From positions 1-64,000 of the forward strand of contig JAIUOT010000007.1 of the NCBI GenBank assembly GCA_020161015.1: 64,000 nucleotides of DNA. The letters are read 5' to 3'. The notes below the pieces were generated by a model. The model did no database searches and was not told where the DNA came from. It saw only the letters and a program-made list of their open reading frames with translations. Of the stretch, positions 17,320 to 26,716 are shown piece after piece (position 1 is the first letter of the stretch; each line of letters starts with the position of its first letter). The translations under genes and the position numbers were made by a program. The stretch comes from Actinomycetota bacterium (lineage in GTDB: Bacteria > Actinomycetota > Actinomycetes > Propionibacteriales > Propionibacteriaceae).

Positions 17320-19182
17320 CTACTCCTCCAGGGTGGTGAGGTCGCCCTCGTCCTGGCCGAGCGCGCGGGCCTTCAGCACCCGGCGCATGATCTTGCCGGA
17401 GCGGGTCTTGGGCAGCTTGTCCGGGAAGTCGATCCAGTCCGGCTTCGCGATCGGGGACAGGTGCACCGAGACGTGCTTGCGCAGGTCCTCGGCCAGCTGG
17501 GGACTGCCCTCGTAGCCCATGCGCAGCACCACGAAGGCGTGGATCGCGTTGCCCTTCACCTCGTGCGGCAGGCCGATGGCCGCCGCCTCGGCGACCGCCG
17601 GGTGCGAGACCAGCGCCGACTCGACCTCCGCCGTGCCGAGACGGTGCCCGGACACCTTGATCACGTCGTCGGTGCGGCCGATCACCCAGAAGTAGCCGTC
17701 GGCGTCCCTGCGGGCCGAGTCGCCCGCGAGGTACTTGCCGGGGTACTTCGACCAGTACGTGTTCACGTACCGCTCGTCGTCCTTGAAGAGGGTCCGCAGC
17801 ATCCCCGGCCACGGCTTGGTGAGCACGAGGAAGCCCTCCTCGCCATCGGGCACCGGCTCGCCGGCCTCGTTGAGGATCTCGGCCACCTGCCCGTAGAAGG
17901 GCTTGCCCGCCGAGCCCGGCTTCAGCGGCATCGACGGCGTCGGGCAGATCTGGAACATGCCGGTCTCGGTCTGCCACCAGGTGTCCATGATCGGGCAGCG
18001 TCCCTTGCCGATCACCCGATGGAACCAGTGCCAGGCCTCCGGGTTGATCGGCTCCCCCACCGACCCGAGCAGCCGCAGCGAGCTGAGGTCGTGCCGGTTC
18101 GGCCACGCCTCGCCGAACCGCATCAGCGACCGGATCGCCGTCGGCGCGGTGTAGAAGGTCGTGATCCCGTAGTACTCGATCAGCTGCCACCACCGGTTCG
18201 GGTAGGGGTAGGTGGGACCGCCCTCGAACATGAACGAGGTCGCTCCGGCCAGCAGCGGGCCGTAGACGAGGTAGGAGTGGCCGGTGATCCAGCCCGGGTC
18301 GGCCGTGCACCACCACCGGTCCTCGTCGCGGATGTCGAAGGTGTACTTCAGGGTCGTGTAGGTGCCCACCATGTAGCCGCCGTGGCTGTGGAGGATCGCC
18401 TTCGGCTTCCCGGTCGAGCCCGAGGTGTACAGGATGAACAGCGGGTCCTCGGCGTCCATCTGCTCGGTCGGGCAGTCGCCCTTCGCGATCGGCAGCGCGG
18501 TCAGGTCGTGGTACCAGTGGTCGCGGAGCGCGTCCATGGCCACCTCGTGGCCGGTGCGCTTCACGACGATCACGTTCTCCACGGACGGGGAGAAGCGGAT
18601 CGCCTCGTCGACGATGTCCTTGAGCTTGAAGATGCCGCCGTTCACCCAGGAGCCGTCCGCGGTGATCACCACCTTCGACTCCGAGTCGTCGATGCGGTCG
18701 GCGAGCGCGTCGGCGGAGAAGCCGGCGAAGATCACCGAGTGCACAGCGCCGAGCTTCGCGCAGGCGAGCATCGCGAAGACGACCTCGGGGATCCGCGGCA
18801 GGTAGATCGTGATCTTGTCGCCCCGGCCCACGCCCATCGCCTTGAGCACGTTGGCCATCTGGTTGACCTCGCGGTTCAGGCTGAAGTAGCTGTAGGTCTT
18901 GTAGTCCGTCCCGTTCTCGCCCACCCAGATGAGGGCGAGCTTGTTCTTGTACGGGCCGGACAGGTGGCGGTCGATGCAGTTGTGGACGATGTTCGTGCGC
19001 GCGCCGGTGAACCACTTGTAGAACGGCGGGTTCGTGTCGTCGAGCACCTTCTCCCACGGCTCGTACCACTCCAGTTCTGCGGCGCGGTCGGCCCAGAAGC
19101 CGATCGGGTCGGCAGCAGCGGCCTCGCGCAGCGCGGTGTCCTCGGCCCCGAACGACGGGTCCGGGTAGATGGCATCGTCCAT
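17320..19182 (-). CDS. acs: Acetyl-CoA synthetase (AMP-forming)
   Basis: A 620-residue AMP-forming acyl-CoA synthetase. The P-loop LYTSGSTGKPKA, the acetate-pocket and adenylation motif WWQTETGM, the hinge GRTDDVIKVSGHRLGTAEVE and the C-terminal PKTRSGKIMRR are all present; the lysine in SGKIMRR is the residue that is reversibly acetylated in the family. Converts acetate, ATP and CoA to acetyl-CoA. ATG 19182 has an AAGGAGG ribosome-binding site at good spacing. The precise acyl preference (acetate versus propionate) is inferred from overall similarity only. Confidence 0.9.
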   Translation of the reverse strand: MDDAIYPDPSFGAEDTALREAAAADPIGFWADRAAELEWYEPWEKVLDDTNPPFYKWFTGARTNIVHNCIDRHLSGPYKNKLALIWVGENGTDYKTYSYFSLNREVNQMANVLKAMGVGRGDKITIYLPRIPEVVFAMLACAKLGAVHSVIFAGFSADALADRIDDSESKVVITADGSWVNGGIFKLKDIVDEAIRFSPSVENVIVVKRTGHEVAMDALRDHWYHDLTALPIAKGDCPTEQMDAEDPLFILYTSGSTGKPKAILHSHGGYMVGTYTTLKYTFDIRDEDRWWCTADPGWITGHSYLVYGPLLAGATSFMFEGGPTYPYPNRWWQLIEYYGITTFYTAPTAIRSLMRFGEAWPNRHDLSSLRLLGSVGEPINPEAWHWFHRVIGKGRCPIMDTWWQTETGMFQICPTPSMPLKPGSAGKPFYGQVAEILNEAGEPVPDGEEGFLVLTKPWPGMLRTLFKDDERYVNTYWSKYPGKYLAGDSARRDADGYFWVIGRTDDVIKVSGHRLGTAEVESALVSHPAVAEAAAIGLPHEVKGNAIHAFVVLRMGYEGSPQLAEDLRKHVSVHLSPIAKPDWIDFPDKLPKTRSGKIMRRVLKARALGQDEGDLTTLEE

Positions 19183-19252
19183 TGATCCTCCTTGACCGGG
19201 TGAGCCTAGGCCCCGGCTCAGCACCCGCGGAAGCCCCTGTTTCGTCGTCCGT

Positions 19253-19258
19253 TAGGGT
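19253..19258 (+). promoter_or_regulatory. Leaderless -10 box for the spermidine-synthase-like gene
   Basis: TAGGGT ends 6 bases before the GTG at 19265 and so decides that start. Confidence 0.55.
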
Positions 19259-19264
19259 GCAGGC

Positions 19265-19882
19265 GTGGACGGAACCGACGCCGTGGTGCTGCGCACCCGC
19301 GACGGCGTGGACGAACTCATCGTCAACGGCGTCTTCGCGATGGACTCGACGCAGGTGAGCTCCGAGCTGGCGCTCGCCGACGCGGCCCTGCCCGCCGCCC
19401 GCGTCCTGGTCGGCGGGCTCGGCCTGGGCTACACCGCCGCCCGGCTGCTGGCCGCGGGCGTCGAACAGGTGCGGGTGGTGGAGCTGTCGTCCACGCTCGT
19501 CGCGGCGGCCCGGGCCGGCGCGACCGAACAGTTGGGACGGGTGGCCGCCGACCCCCGCGTGGACCTCGTGACCGGCGACATCGCCGACCATGTGCACGGC
19601 GCGTGGGACGCGATCCTGCTGGACGTCGACAACGGGCCGACCTTCCTCATCCACGACCACAACGCGCGGCTCTACCGCGAGCAGTTCCTCGCCCACTGCC
19701 TGCGCGCGCTCGTCCCGGGCGGCCGGCTCGTCGTGTGGTGCGAGCAGGCCAGCCCCGACCTCGCGGACGCGCTCGCCGCCGCCGGGGCGCGGGTGGAGGC
19801 GATCGTCGTACCCGTCACCCGCGGTGAGCGGAGCTTCGAGTACGTGCTCTACCGCGCGTACGGGTCGGCGATCCCCACGTAG
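19265..19882 (+). CDS. Spermidine-synthase-like Rossmann protein
   Basis: A 205-residue SAM-fold protein. Motif I is the altered LVGGLGLGYTAARLL, followed by VRVVELSSTLVAAAR, VTGDIADHV and AILLDVDNGP, matching spermidine-synthase-like and class I methyltransferase folds. It lacks the N-terminal beta domain of true spermidine synthases, so aminopropyl transfer is not supported. Being next to a polyamine degradation locus is suggestive but not evidence of function. Its 3' end overlaps the convergent gabD gene by 34 bases. Confidence 0.75.
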   Translation: MDGTDAVVLRTRDGVDELIVNGVFAMDSTQVSSELALADAALPAARVLVGGLGLGYTAARLLAAGVEQVRVVELSSTLVAAARAGATEQLGRVAADPRVDLVTGDIADHVHGAWDAILLDVDNGPTFLIHDHNARLYREQFLAHCLRALVPGGRLVVWCEQASPDLADALAAAGARVEAIVVPVTRGERSFEYVLYRAYGSAIPT

Positions 19883-21306
19883 ACCGTCTCGAGGTACTCC
19901 TCGATGCCCTCGGCGCTGCCCTCACGGCCGAGCCCGGACTGCTTCACGCCGCCGAACGGCGCCGCCGGGTTCGAGATGACGCCGGAGTTCACCGCCAGCA
20001 TGCCGGTCTCGATGCGCTCGGACATCCGCAGGGCGCGGGCCAGATCGGTCGTGAACACGTAGGAGATCAGGCCGAACGGCGTGCTGTTCGCCGCAGCCAC
20101 CGCCTCGTCCTCGGTGGCGAACGTCGCGATCGGGGCCACCGGGCCGAAGATCTCCTCCGTCATCACCCGCGAGCCCGCCGGCACCCCCGACACCACGGTC
20201 GGGGCGAAGAAGTACCCCGGACGGTCCAGGGCCCGGCCGCCGGTGAGCACCCGCGCCCCCCCGGCCACGGCATCGGCGACGAGGGCGCCGATCCGCTCGC
20301 GGGCGTCCGCGTCGATGACCGGGCCGAGCTGGGTGCCGTCCTCGATGCCCGGGCCGACGCGGAGCACGTCCATGCGCTCGGCCAGGCGCCGCGAGAACTC
20401 GTCGGCGATCCCCGCCTGCACGTAGATCCGGTTGGCCGCGGTGCAGGCCTGGCCGCCGTTGCGCACCTTCGCGTTGAAGGCACCCTCGACAGCCACGTCG
20501 AGGTCGGCGTCGTCGAAGACCAACACCGGGGCGTTGCCGCCCAGCTCCATGGAGGTGCGAAGGACGTTGTCGGAGGCCTGGCGCAAGAGCACCTGGCCGA
20601 CCTCGGTGGAGCCGGTGAACGACAGCTTGCGCAGGCGCGGGTCGGCGAACAACGGCCTGGTCGTCGCGCCGGAGTGGCTGGTCGGGATCACGTTGATCAC
20701 CCCGGCCGGCACGCCCACCTCCGCCATGACCTGCGTGAACAGCAGGGTGGTCAGCGGGGTCAGGGCGGCCGGCTTGATCACCATCGTGCAGCCCGCCGCC
20801 AGCGCCGGCGCGCTCTTGCGGGTCGCCATCGCCAGCGGGAAGTTCCACGGCGTGATCAGCAGGCACGGACCCACCGGGCGCTTGGTCACCAGGATGCGCT
20901 GGACGCCGTCCGGGGCCGGTGAGTAGCGGCCGTAGATGCGCGCGGCCTCCTCGGAGAACCAGCGCAGGAACTCCGCGCCGTAGGCCACCTCCCCGCGCGC
21001 CTCCGCCAGCGGCTTGCCCATCTCGAGGGTCATCACGGTGGCGAACTCGTCGGCCCGCGCCGTGACCGCCTCGAAGCCGGCGCGCAGCAGCTCGGCCCGC
21101 TTGCGCGGCGCCGTCCGCCCCCACGACTCCTGTGCGGAGGACGCGGCGTCGAGCGCCGCCTTCGCGTCCTCCGCCGTGGCGTCGGCCACCTCGGCGATCA
21201 CCTCGCCGGTCGCGGGATCCTCGACCGCGAAGGTCCCCCCGCCGGTGGCGTCACGCCACTCGCCGTTGATGAACAGCTTGGTCGGCACCGACCCGGGCAG
21301 CGTCAT
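19849..21306 (-). CDS. gabD: Succinate-semialdehyde dehydrogenase (aldehyde dehydrogenase family)
   Basis: A 485-residue aldehyde dehydrogenase. The catalytic cysteine is in GGQACTAANR, the general base glutamate in MELGGNAP, and the cofactor site in TPWNFPLAMATRK and SFTGSTEVGQ. Most similar in pattern to GabD, which oxidises succinate semialdehyde to succinate. It follows gabT by 9 bases as the last gene of the polyamine operon. No second aldehyde dehydrogenase is present in the locus, so this enzyme might also oxidise 4-aminobutanal; that is inference. Confidence 0.9.
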   Translation of the reverse strand: MTLPGSVPTKLFINGEWRDATGGGTFAVEDPATGEVIAEVADATAEDAKAALDAASSAQESWGRTAPRKRAELLRAGFEAVTARADEFATVMTLEMGKPLAEARGEVAYGAEFLRWFSEEAARIYGRYSPAPDGVQRILVTKRPVGPCLLITPWNFPLAMATRKSAPALAAGCTMVIKPAALTPLTTLLFTQVMAEVGVPAGVINVIPTSHSGATTRPLFADPRLRKLSFTGSTEVGQVLLRQASDNVLRTSMELGGNAPVLVFDDADLDVAVEGAFNAKVRNGGQACTAANRIYVQAGIADEFSRRLAERMDVLRVGPGIEDGTQLGPVIDADARERIGALVADAVAGGARVLTGGRALDRPGYFFAPTVVSGVPAGSRVMTEEIFGPVAPIATFATEDEAVAAANSTPFGLISYVFTTDLARALRMSERIETGMLAVNSGVISNPAAPFGGVKQSGLGREGSAEGIEEYLETVYVGIADPYAR

Positions 21307-21315
21307 CCGTCCTCC

Positions 21316-22647
21316 TCAGCCGAGCGCTTCGGCGAGGGCCTCGCCGAGCACGTCCATGGCATCCTCCACCAGCGATGCCTCGATCACCAGGGGCGGCAGC
21401 ATCCGGATCACGTTCCCGTAGGTGCCGCAGGAGAGCATGACCACCCCGCGCCGGGCGCACCCGGCGACGACCGCCTTGGCCAGCGCGGCGTCCGGGCGCT
21501 TCGAGCCATCGGGGACGACCAGCTCCATCGCCAGCATCGCGCCGCGCCCGCGCACCTCGCCGATCTGCGGGTACACCTGCGCGAGCGTCGCCAGGCGTGC
21601 GGTGACCTGCTCGCCGACCCGCAGGGCACGCCCGGCCAGGTCCTCGGACTCCATCGTCGAGATGGCGGCCAGCGCCGCGGCGCACGACACCGGGTTGCCG
21701 CCGTAGGTGCCACCCAGGCCGCCGACCACCGGGGCGTCCATGATCTCCGCCCGGCCGGTCACCGCCGCGAGCGGCATGCCGCCGCCGAGGGCCTTCGCCG
21801 TCGTGACCACGTCCGGCACCACCCCCTCATGGCTGGACGCGAACCAGTCGCCGGTGCGGCAGAAGCCGGTCTGCACCTCGTCGGCGATGAAGACCACGCC
21901 GTGCTCGGTGCACCAGTCGGCCACCATCTTCAGGAAGCCGGGCGCCGGCACGATGAAGCCGCCCTCGCCCTGGATCGGCTCCACGATCACCGCCGCGACG
22001 TGCTGCTCGCCAACCTGGACGTGCACCCGCGAGGCGAACTCGGCGAACGCCTCCTCCGCGCAGCGCTCTGGACCCGTCGGCCACCGGTACGGGTAGGCCA
22101 TGGGCACCCGGTACACCTCGGGGGCGAACGGGCCGAAGCCGTCCTTGTAGGGCTGCACCTTCGCGGTCAGCGCCATGGTCATGTTCGTGCGTCCGTGGTA
22201 GGCGTGGTCGAACGCGACGACGGCCTTCCGGCCGGTGTACGCGCGGGCCACCTTGACGGCGTTCTCGACCGCCTCGGCGCCGGAGTTGAACAGCGCCGTC
22301 CGCTTGGCGTGGTCGCCGGGGGTCAGCCGGTTGAGCTGCTCGCACACCTCCACGTAGCCGTCGTAGGGCGTGACCATGAAGCAGGTGTGCTCGAAGCGCG
22401 CCGCCTGTTCGGCGACCGCGGCGACGACCGCGGGCGCGGCGTGGCCGACCGAGGCCACGGCGATGCCGGCGCCGAAGTCGATGTGCTGGTTGCCGTCGGC
22501 GTCGACGAGGATCGCGCCCTCGCCGCGCTCGATGTAGACCTCGTTGCCGACCGACACCGCCCCCGACACGGCCGCCTTGCGCCGCGCGGCCAGGGCACGG
22601 GACGCCGGTCCCGGCAGCTCTGTGACGAGCCTGCGCTCCTGCTTCAC
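21316..22647 (-). CDS. gabT: 4-aminobutyrate aminotransferase
   Basis: A 443-residue class III PLP aminotransferase. The PLP lysine is in TTAKALGGGMP, the aspartate in IADEVQTGFCRTG and phosphate-site residues in NSGAEAVENAVK. The overall pattern (GGLGGTYGGNPVSCAAALA) is that of GabT, which moves the amino group of GABA to 2-oxoglutarate to give succinate semialdehyde. The GTG start at 22647 overlaps the preceding stop by 4 bases. With gabD directly downstream it forms the GABA-to-succinate branch. Confidence 0.92.
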   Translation of the reverse strand: MKQERRLVTELPGPASRALAARRKAAVSGAVSVGNEVYIERGEGAILVDADGNQHIDFGAGIAVASVGHAAPAVVAAVAEQAARFEHTCFMVTPYDGYVEVCEQLNRLTPGDHAKRTALFNSGAEAVENAVKVARAYTGRKAVVAFDHAYHGRTNMTMALTAKVQPYKDGFGPFAPEVYRVPMAYPYRWPTGPERCAEEAFAEFASRVHVQVGEQHVAAVIVEPIQGEGGFIVPAPGFLKMVADWCTEHGVVFIADEVQTGFCRTGDWFASSHEGVVPDVVTTAKALGGGMPLAAVTGRAEIMDAPVVGGLGGTYGGNPVSCAAALAAISTMESEDLAGRALRVGEQVTARLATLAQVYPQIGEVRGRGAMLAMELVVPDGSKRPDAALAKAVVAGCARRGVVMLSCGTYGNVIRMLPPLVIEASLVEDAMDVLGEALAEALG

Positions 22648-23888
22648 CGGTCCTCCATCCCCCACGACGAGGCGTAGCCGGACGGCGCCGCGCCGGCCAG
22701 CAGCTCGAGGAACGGGACGGCGTCGAACGCCTCCGGCCCGAGCACGCCCTGGCCCTGCCAGACGCCGGTGGCCAGCAGCTCGAGCGCCACCACCGGGTTG
22801 ATCGCGGTCTGCCACACCACGCACTGGGCTCCGAACTCCCGCATCGAGGTCTCGTTGTCGACCACGTGGTAGAGGTAGGTGCGCCGCGGCCGGCCGTCCT
22901 TGCCGGTGCCGGTCACGTACAGGCCCGCGCAGGTCTTGCCCGTCATCCGCGGGCCGATCGTCGCCGGGTCGGGCAGCACGGCGGCCACCACGTCGCGGGG
23001 CGACACCTCGACCCCCTTGACCCGCACCGGTTCCGTGCGGTCCAGGCCGAGCGCGTGCAGGGTCTTGAGGACGCCGATGAACTCGTCACCGAGCCCGTAC
23101 TTGAACGTGACCCTCTTGGCGTCCAGGAAGCGCGGCATCAGCAGCACCTCCTCGTGCTCGACGTTCACGCACTCCACGCCCCCGATGCCCTCGGGGAACT
23201 CGAAGACCTCCGGCTCGCTGAACGGCGGGGTGGTGAACCAGCCGCGCCCCTCCTCGTAGACCACCGGCGGGTTGAGGCACTCCTCGATCGTCGTCCAGAT
23301 GGAGAAGCTGGGGGCGAAGACCTCCTCGCCGGCCTCGTTGCGCACCACGAGGTTCGCGCCGTCCCGGGTGCCGAGCTCGTCGATCTCGCTGAAGAGGTGG
23401 TCGGAGGCGTACCGCGCGAACACGTCCGACAGCCCGGGCTCGACGCCCATGCCCACCAGGGCCAGCCTCCCCGCGGCCGCCCACCGGCCACCCTCGGCGA
23501 ACTGCTCGTCGCCCAGCTTCACGCCGGTCTCTGCGTACGGACGCTCCGGGTGCGGCCGGGACAGGCTCATCGCCATGTCGAGGTAGTCGGCCCCCGCGTC
23601 GAAGGCGCCGGTGAACACGCTCATCACGAAGCGGGGGTCCACGGCGTTGAGCACGTGGGTGATCCCGTGCGCGCGGGCCAGGTCCGCGACCGACGCCGCG
23701 TCCGAGGCGTCCACCCGCGCGGCGACGAACCGGTCCCCACCCCCCGCCGCGACCGCCGCGGCCACCGTGGCCTCGGCCCGGGCGAGGTCGTAGTCGGCCA
23801 TCACCATGAGCTCGAAGAAGTCCCGCCGGGCGGCGATGCGCGCGACCGCGTCCCCCACCCCGCCGGCGCCAACCACCAAAACGCGCAT
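22644..23888 (-). CDS. Saccharopine-dehydrogenase-like NAD(P) oxidoreductase in the polyamine operon
   Basis: A 414-residue protein with an N-terminal Rossmann domain (MRVLVVGAGGVGDAVARIA, VMADYDLARAE) and a C-terminal saccharopine-dehydrogenase-type domain. This is the same architecture as saccharopine, carboxynorspermidine and homospermidine-forming enzymes. Its substrate is not known. It is coupled by a 1-base overlap (TGATG) to potC upstream and by 4 bases to gabT downstream, so it very likely acts on a polyamine or an aminoaldehyde adduct. No lysine-pathway genes are near. Confidence 0.82.
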   Translation of the reverse strand: MRVLVVGAGGVGDAVARIAARRDFFELMVMADYDLARAEATVAAAVAAGGGDRFVAARVDASDAASVADLARAHGITHVLNAVDPRFVMSVFTGAFDAGADYLDMAMSLSRPHPERPYAETGVKLGDEQFAEGGRWAAAGRLALVGMGVEPGLSDVFARYASDHLFSEIDELGTRDGANLVVRNEAGEEVFAPSFSIWTTIEECLNPPVVYEEGRGWFTTPPFSEPEVFEFPEGIGGVECVNVEHEEVLLMPRFLDAKRVTFKYGLGDEFIGVLKTLHALGLDRTEPVRVKGVEVSPRDVVAAVLPDPATIGPRMTGKTCAGLYVTGTGKDGRPRRTYLYHVVDNETSMREFGAQCVVWQTAINPVVALELLATGVWQGQGVLGPEAFDAVPFLELLAGAAPSGYASSWGMEDR

Positions 23889-24682
23889 CAGTGCGCTTCC
23901 TTTCTCCTCCTGGCGCCGATCGCCTGGCCGATCCCGACGATCGCCAGGGCGCCGAAGAACATGACGGTGCCGACCACGTTGATCTGCACCGGGGTGCCGC
24001 GCTGGGCCGCTCCCCACACGTACATCGGGAACGTCACGGTGGACGCGCCCGCGTTGAAGTTGGTCACGATGTAGTCGTCGAAGCTGAGCGCGAAGGCCAG
24101 CAGGGCGCCGGCGGCGATCCCGGGGGCCACCAGCGGGAAGGTGACCTTCCAGAAGGCCTGGGACGGACGCGCGTACAGGTCGGCGGCCGCCTGCTCCAGC
24201 GCCGGGTCGAGGGAGGACACCCTCGCCTTCACCGTGGTCACGACGAAGGACAGCGTGAACAGGATGTGGGCGATCAGGATCGTCATCTGGCCGGTCGGCA
24301 CGCCCATCGCCACGAACAGGGTCAGCAGCGACGAGCCCATGACCACCTCGGGGGTGGCCATCGGGAAGAACACCAGCAGGTTCGTCGCCGCGCGCCCGCG
24401 GAAGCGGTAGCGGGCCAGCGCGAAGGCGGCCATCGTGCCGATCAGGGTCGCCGCGAGCGCGGACGCCACCGCCACCCACAGGCTCAGCCCGAGCGCCTCG
24501 CACATGCCCGCGCTGGCGCACGGGTTGAGCCAGGCGTCGAGGGAGAACTGGTTCCACTCGTAGTTGAACCGCCCGTTCGGCTTGTTGAACGAGAAGATCG
24601 TCACCACCAGGTTCGGCAGCAGGATGTAGGCCAGGACGAGGAGTCCGGCGATCACCACGAGGTTCCGGCGCAGCCAGGCCAT
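23888..24682 (-). CDS. potC: Spermidine/putrescine ABC transporter permease PotC
   Basis: A 264-residue permease with about six TM helices. It has the MetI-type EAA loop LEQAAADLYARPSQAFWKV and ends in the cytosolic ARRRKEAH. The ATG at 24682 overlaps the potB stop by one base (TGATG); a GTG one codon upstream is a possible alternative. Third transporter gene of the seven-gene operon. Confidence 0.92.
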   Translation of the reverse strand: MAWLRRNLVVIAGLLVLAYILLPNLVVTIFSFNKPNGRFNYEWNQFSLDAWLNPCASAGMCEALGLSLWVAVASALAATLIGTMAAFALARYRFRGRAATNLLVFFPMATPEVVMGSSLLTLFVAMGVPTGQMTILIAHILFTLSFVVTTVKARVSSLDPALEQAAADLYARPSQAFWKVTFPLVAPGIAAGALLAFALSFDDYIVTNFNAGASTVTFPMYVWGAAQRGTPVQINVVGTVMFFGALAIVGIGQAIGARRRKEAH

Positions 24683-25596
24683 CACACGAGCTCCTCTGTC
24701 CCGGCGGCACGGACGTAGGACGCCACGAGCACGATGATCGCGAACATCAGGATGAACGACAGCGCTGCGGCCGTCGGGTAGTCGAGTACCCGCAGGAACT
24801 GGGCGTCGATGACCTGGCCGATCATCACCGTCTGGGTGTTGCCGAGCAGCTTGGAGTTGATGTAGTCGCCGGCCGCGGGGATGAAGGTGAGCAGCGTTCC
24901 CGACACCACGCCCGGCAGCGACAGCGGCCAGATCACCTTCCAGAACGTGTTCCACCCGTTGGCGTACAGGTCGCCGGCGGCGTCCAGCAGGCGCGAGTCG
25001 AGGCGTTCCAGCACCGTGTACAGCGGCAGCACCATGAACGGGAGGAAGTTGTAGATCAGGCCGCTGATCACCGCGAACTGGGAGTTCAGCAGCGAGTCGT
25101 TCTCGGTCAGGCCGACGGCCTGGAGCACGGTGGTCAGGCCGGTGCTCCGGAAGAACTGCGCCACCGGCCCCTGGTCGGTGAGGATGATCTGCCAGGCCAG
25201 CGTCCGGATCAGGAAGTTCGTGAAGAACGGCGCGACGACCAGCACGAGCAGCGTGTTCTTCCACCGCCCCGAGCGGTGCGCGATGAACCACGCCAGCGGG
25301 TAGCCCAGCAGCAGGGTGCCGACGGTGGCCGAGCCGGCGTAGATGATCGAGCGGAGGAACTGCGGCCAGTAGCGCGACAGCGCGTCCGCGTAGGTGGCGA
25401 AGTTCCAGGTCAGGGTGAAGCCGTTGTCGATGTCGCCGGTCTGCAGCGACTGGGACGCCAGCGAGACCGTCGGCACGACGAAGAACGCCACCAGCCACAG
25501 CAGGGCCGGCGCGAGCAGCAGGAACGGCACGAAGGTGCCGCGGCGCCGGGCCGTCCGCGTCCGGCGCGCACCGCCGGCCGGGATGGCGAACGCCAT
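24682..25596 (-). CDS. potB: Spermidine/putrescine ABC transporter permease PotB
   Basis: A 304-residue permease. The first TM helix (FVPFLLLAPALLWLVAFFVVP) follows a basic, arginine-rich N-terminus; the EAA loop is LLDAAGDLYANGWNTFWKV. Pairs with PotC as the heterodimeric membrane channel. Starts with a 1-base overlap on the potA stop, so it is translationally coupled. Confidence 0.92.
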   Translation of the reverse strand: MAFAIPAGGARRTRTARRRGTFVPFLLLAPALLWLVAFFVVPTVSLASQSLQTGDIDNGFTLTWNFATYADALSRYWPQFLRSIIYAGSATVGTLLLGYPLAWFIAHRSGRWKNTLLVLVVAPFFTNFLIRTLAWQIILTDQGPVAQFFRSTGLTTVLQAVGLTENDSLLNSQFAVISGLIYNFLPFMVLPLYTVLERLDSRLLDAAGDLYANGWNTFWKVIWPLSLPGVVSGTLLTFIPAAGDYINSKLLGNTQTVMIGQVIDAQFLRVLDYPTAAALSFILMFAIIVLVASYVRAAGTEELV

Positions 25597-26714
25597 CAGT
25601 CGGCCCCCGCCACGACGAACGCCTGGTGCGGGTCCCACCCGAGGACGACCTGGTCGCCGGGACGGGCGCGCGGCGAGCCGTCGTTCGGCTGCGCGACCGT
25701 GAGCTCCTGGGCCCACGGCATGGCCACCAGGTAGGTGGTCGCGACGCCGGTGAAGGACGCGTCGGTCACCGTGCCGGTGAGCCGGTTGGCGCTGGGCGGG
25801 CTGTCCGGCCCGAGCAGGCGGAGCTTCTCCGGGCGGATGCCGAGGTGGACCAGCGACTCCGTGGCCGACATCTCCGGCCCCAGGTGCAGCCCCTGCGGGA
25901 GCTGGGCCCGCTCGACCACGAGGCCGTGGCCGTGGGCGTGCGCGGTGACGAACTCCCCGCCCGGATCGCTGAACCCGTCCAGCGGGAGCAGGTTCGACTG
26001 CCCGAGGAAGTTCGCCACGAAGGCCGTCGCCGGGTGGTCGTACAGCTCGTTGGGCGTGCCCAGCTGCTCGATGCGCCCCGCCCGCATCACCGCGACCGTG
26101 TCGGCCATCGTCATGGCCTCCTCCTGGTCGTGGGTGACGTGGATGAAGGTGATCCCGACCTCCTGCTGGATGCGCTTGAGCTCGATCTGCATCTCGCGGC
26201 GCAGCTTCAGGTCGAGGGCCCCCAGCGGCTCGTCCAGCAACAGCACCTCCGGCCGGTTGACGATCGCGCGGGCCAGCGCGACCCGCTGCTGCATGCCGCC
26301 GGAGAGCTGTCGCGGCCGCTGCCGGGCGCGGTCGGCGAGCTTCACCAGCTCGAGGGCCTCCATGGCCTTGGTCTTCCAGTCGGCCACCTTGAGCTGGCGG
26401 AGGCCGAAGCCGACGTTCTCCAGCACGTCCAGGTGGGGGAAGAGCGCGTAGCTCTGGAACACGGTGTTCACCCGGCGCTGGTAGGCCCGGGTGGCGGTGA
26501 TGTCGTCCCCGCCGAGGAAGATCCGTCCCGACGTCGGCTCCTCCAGCCCTGCGACCATCCGCAGGGTGGTCGTCTTGCCACAGCCGGACGGGCCGAGCAG
26601 GGCGAAGAAGGAACCGGACGGCACGACGAGGTCGATGCCGGCCACCGCGACGAAGTCGTCGAAGTGGCGGGTCAGCTCGACGAGTTCCAGCTCGCCCTGC
26701 GTGGTCTCGCCCAT
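25596..26714 (-). CDS. potA: Spermidine/putrescine ABC transporter ATPase PotA
   Basis: A 372-residue ATPase. Walker A GPSGCGKTTT, signature LSGGMQQR, Walker B VLLLDEPLGALD and switch HVTHDQEEA are intact. A TOBE domain occupies the C-terminal third (about residues 285-365; RPEKLRLLG). Powers import of putrescine or spermidine. Lies 2 bases downstream of the potD stop. Confidence 0.93.
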   Translation of the reverse strand: MGETTQGELELVELTRHFDDFVAVAGIDLVVPSGSFFALLGPSGCGKTTTLRMVAGLEEPTSGRIFLGGDDITATRAYQRRVNTVFQSYALFPHLDVLENVGFGLRQLKVADWKTKAMEALELVKLADRARQRPRQLSGGMQQRVALARAIVNRPEVLLLDEPLGALDLKLRREMQIELKRIQQEVGITFIHVTHDQEEAMTMADTVAVMRAGRIEQLGTPNELYDHPATAFVANFLGQSNLLPLDGFSDPGGEFVTAHAHGHGLVVERAQLPQGLHLGPEMSATESLVHLGIRPEKLRLLGPDSPPSANRLTGTVTDASFTGVATTYLVAMPWAQELTVAQPNDGSPRARPGDQVVLGWDPHQAFVVAGAD

Positions 26715-26716
26715 GC

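Noticed and set aside
16246-19185. 979-codon open frame on the plus strand
   Set aside because: Antisense shadow of the DUF2804 and acs genes; no motif.
19265-19882. True spermidine synthase
   Set aside because: The N-terminal beta domain of spermidine synthases is missing and motif I is altered; called only spermidine-synthase-like.
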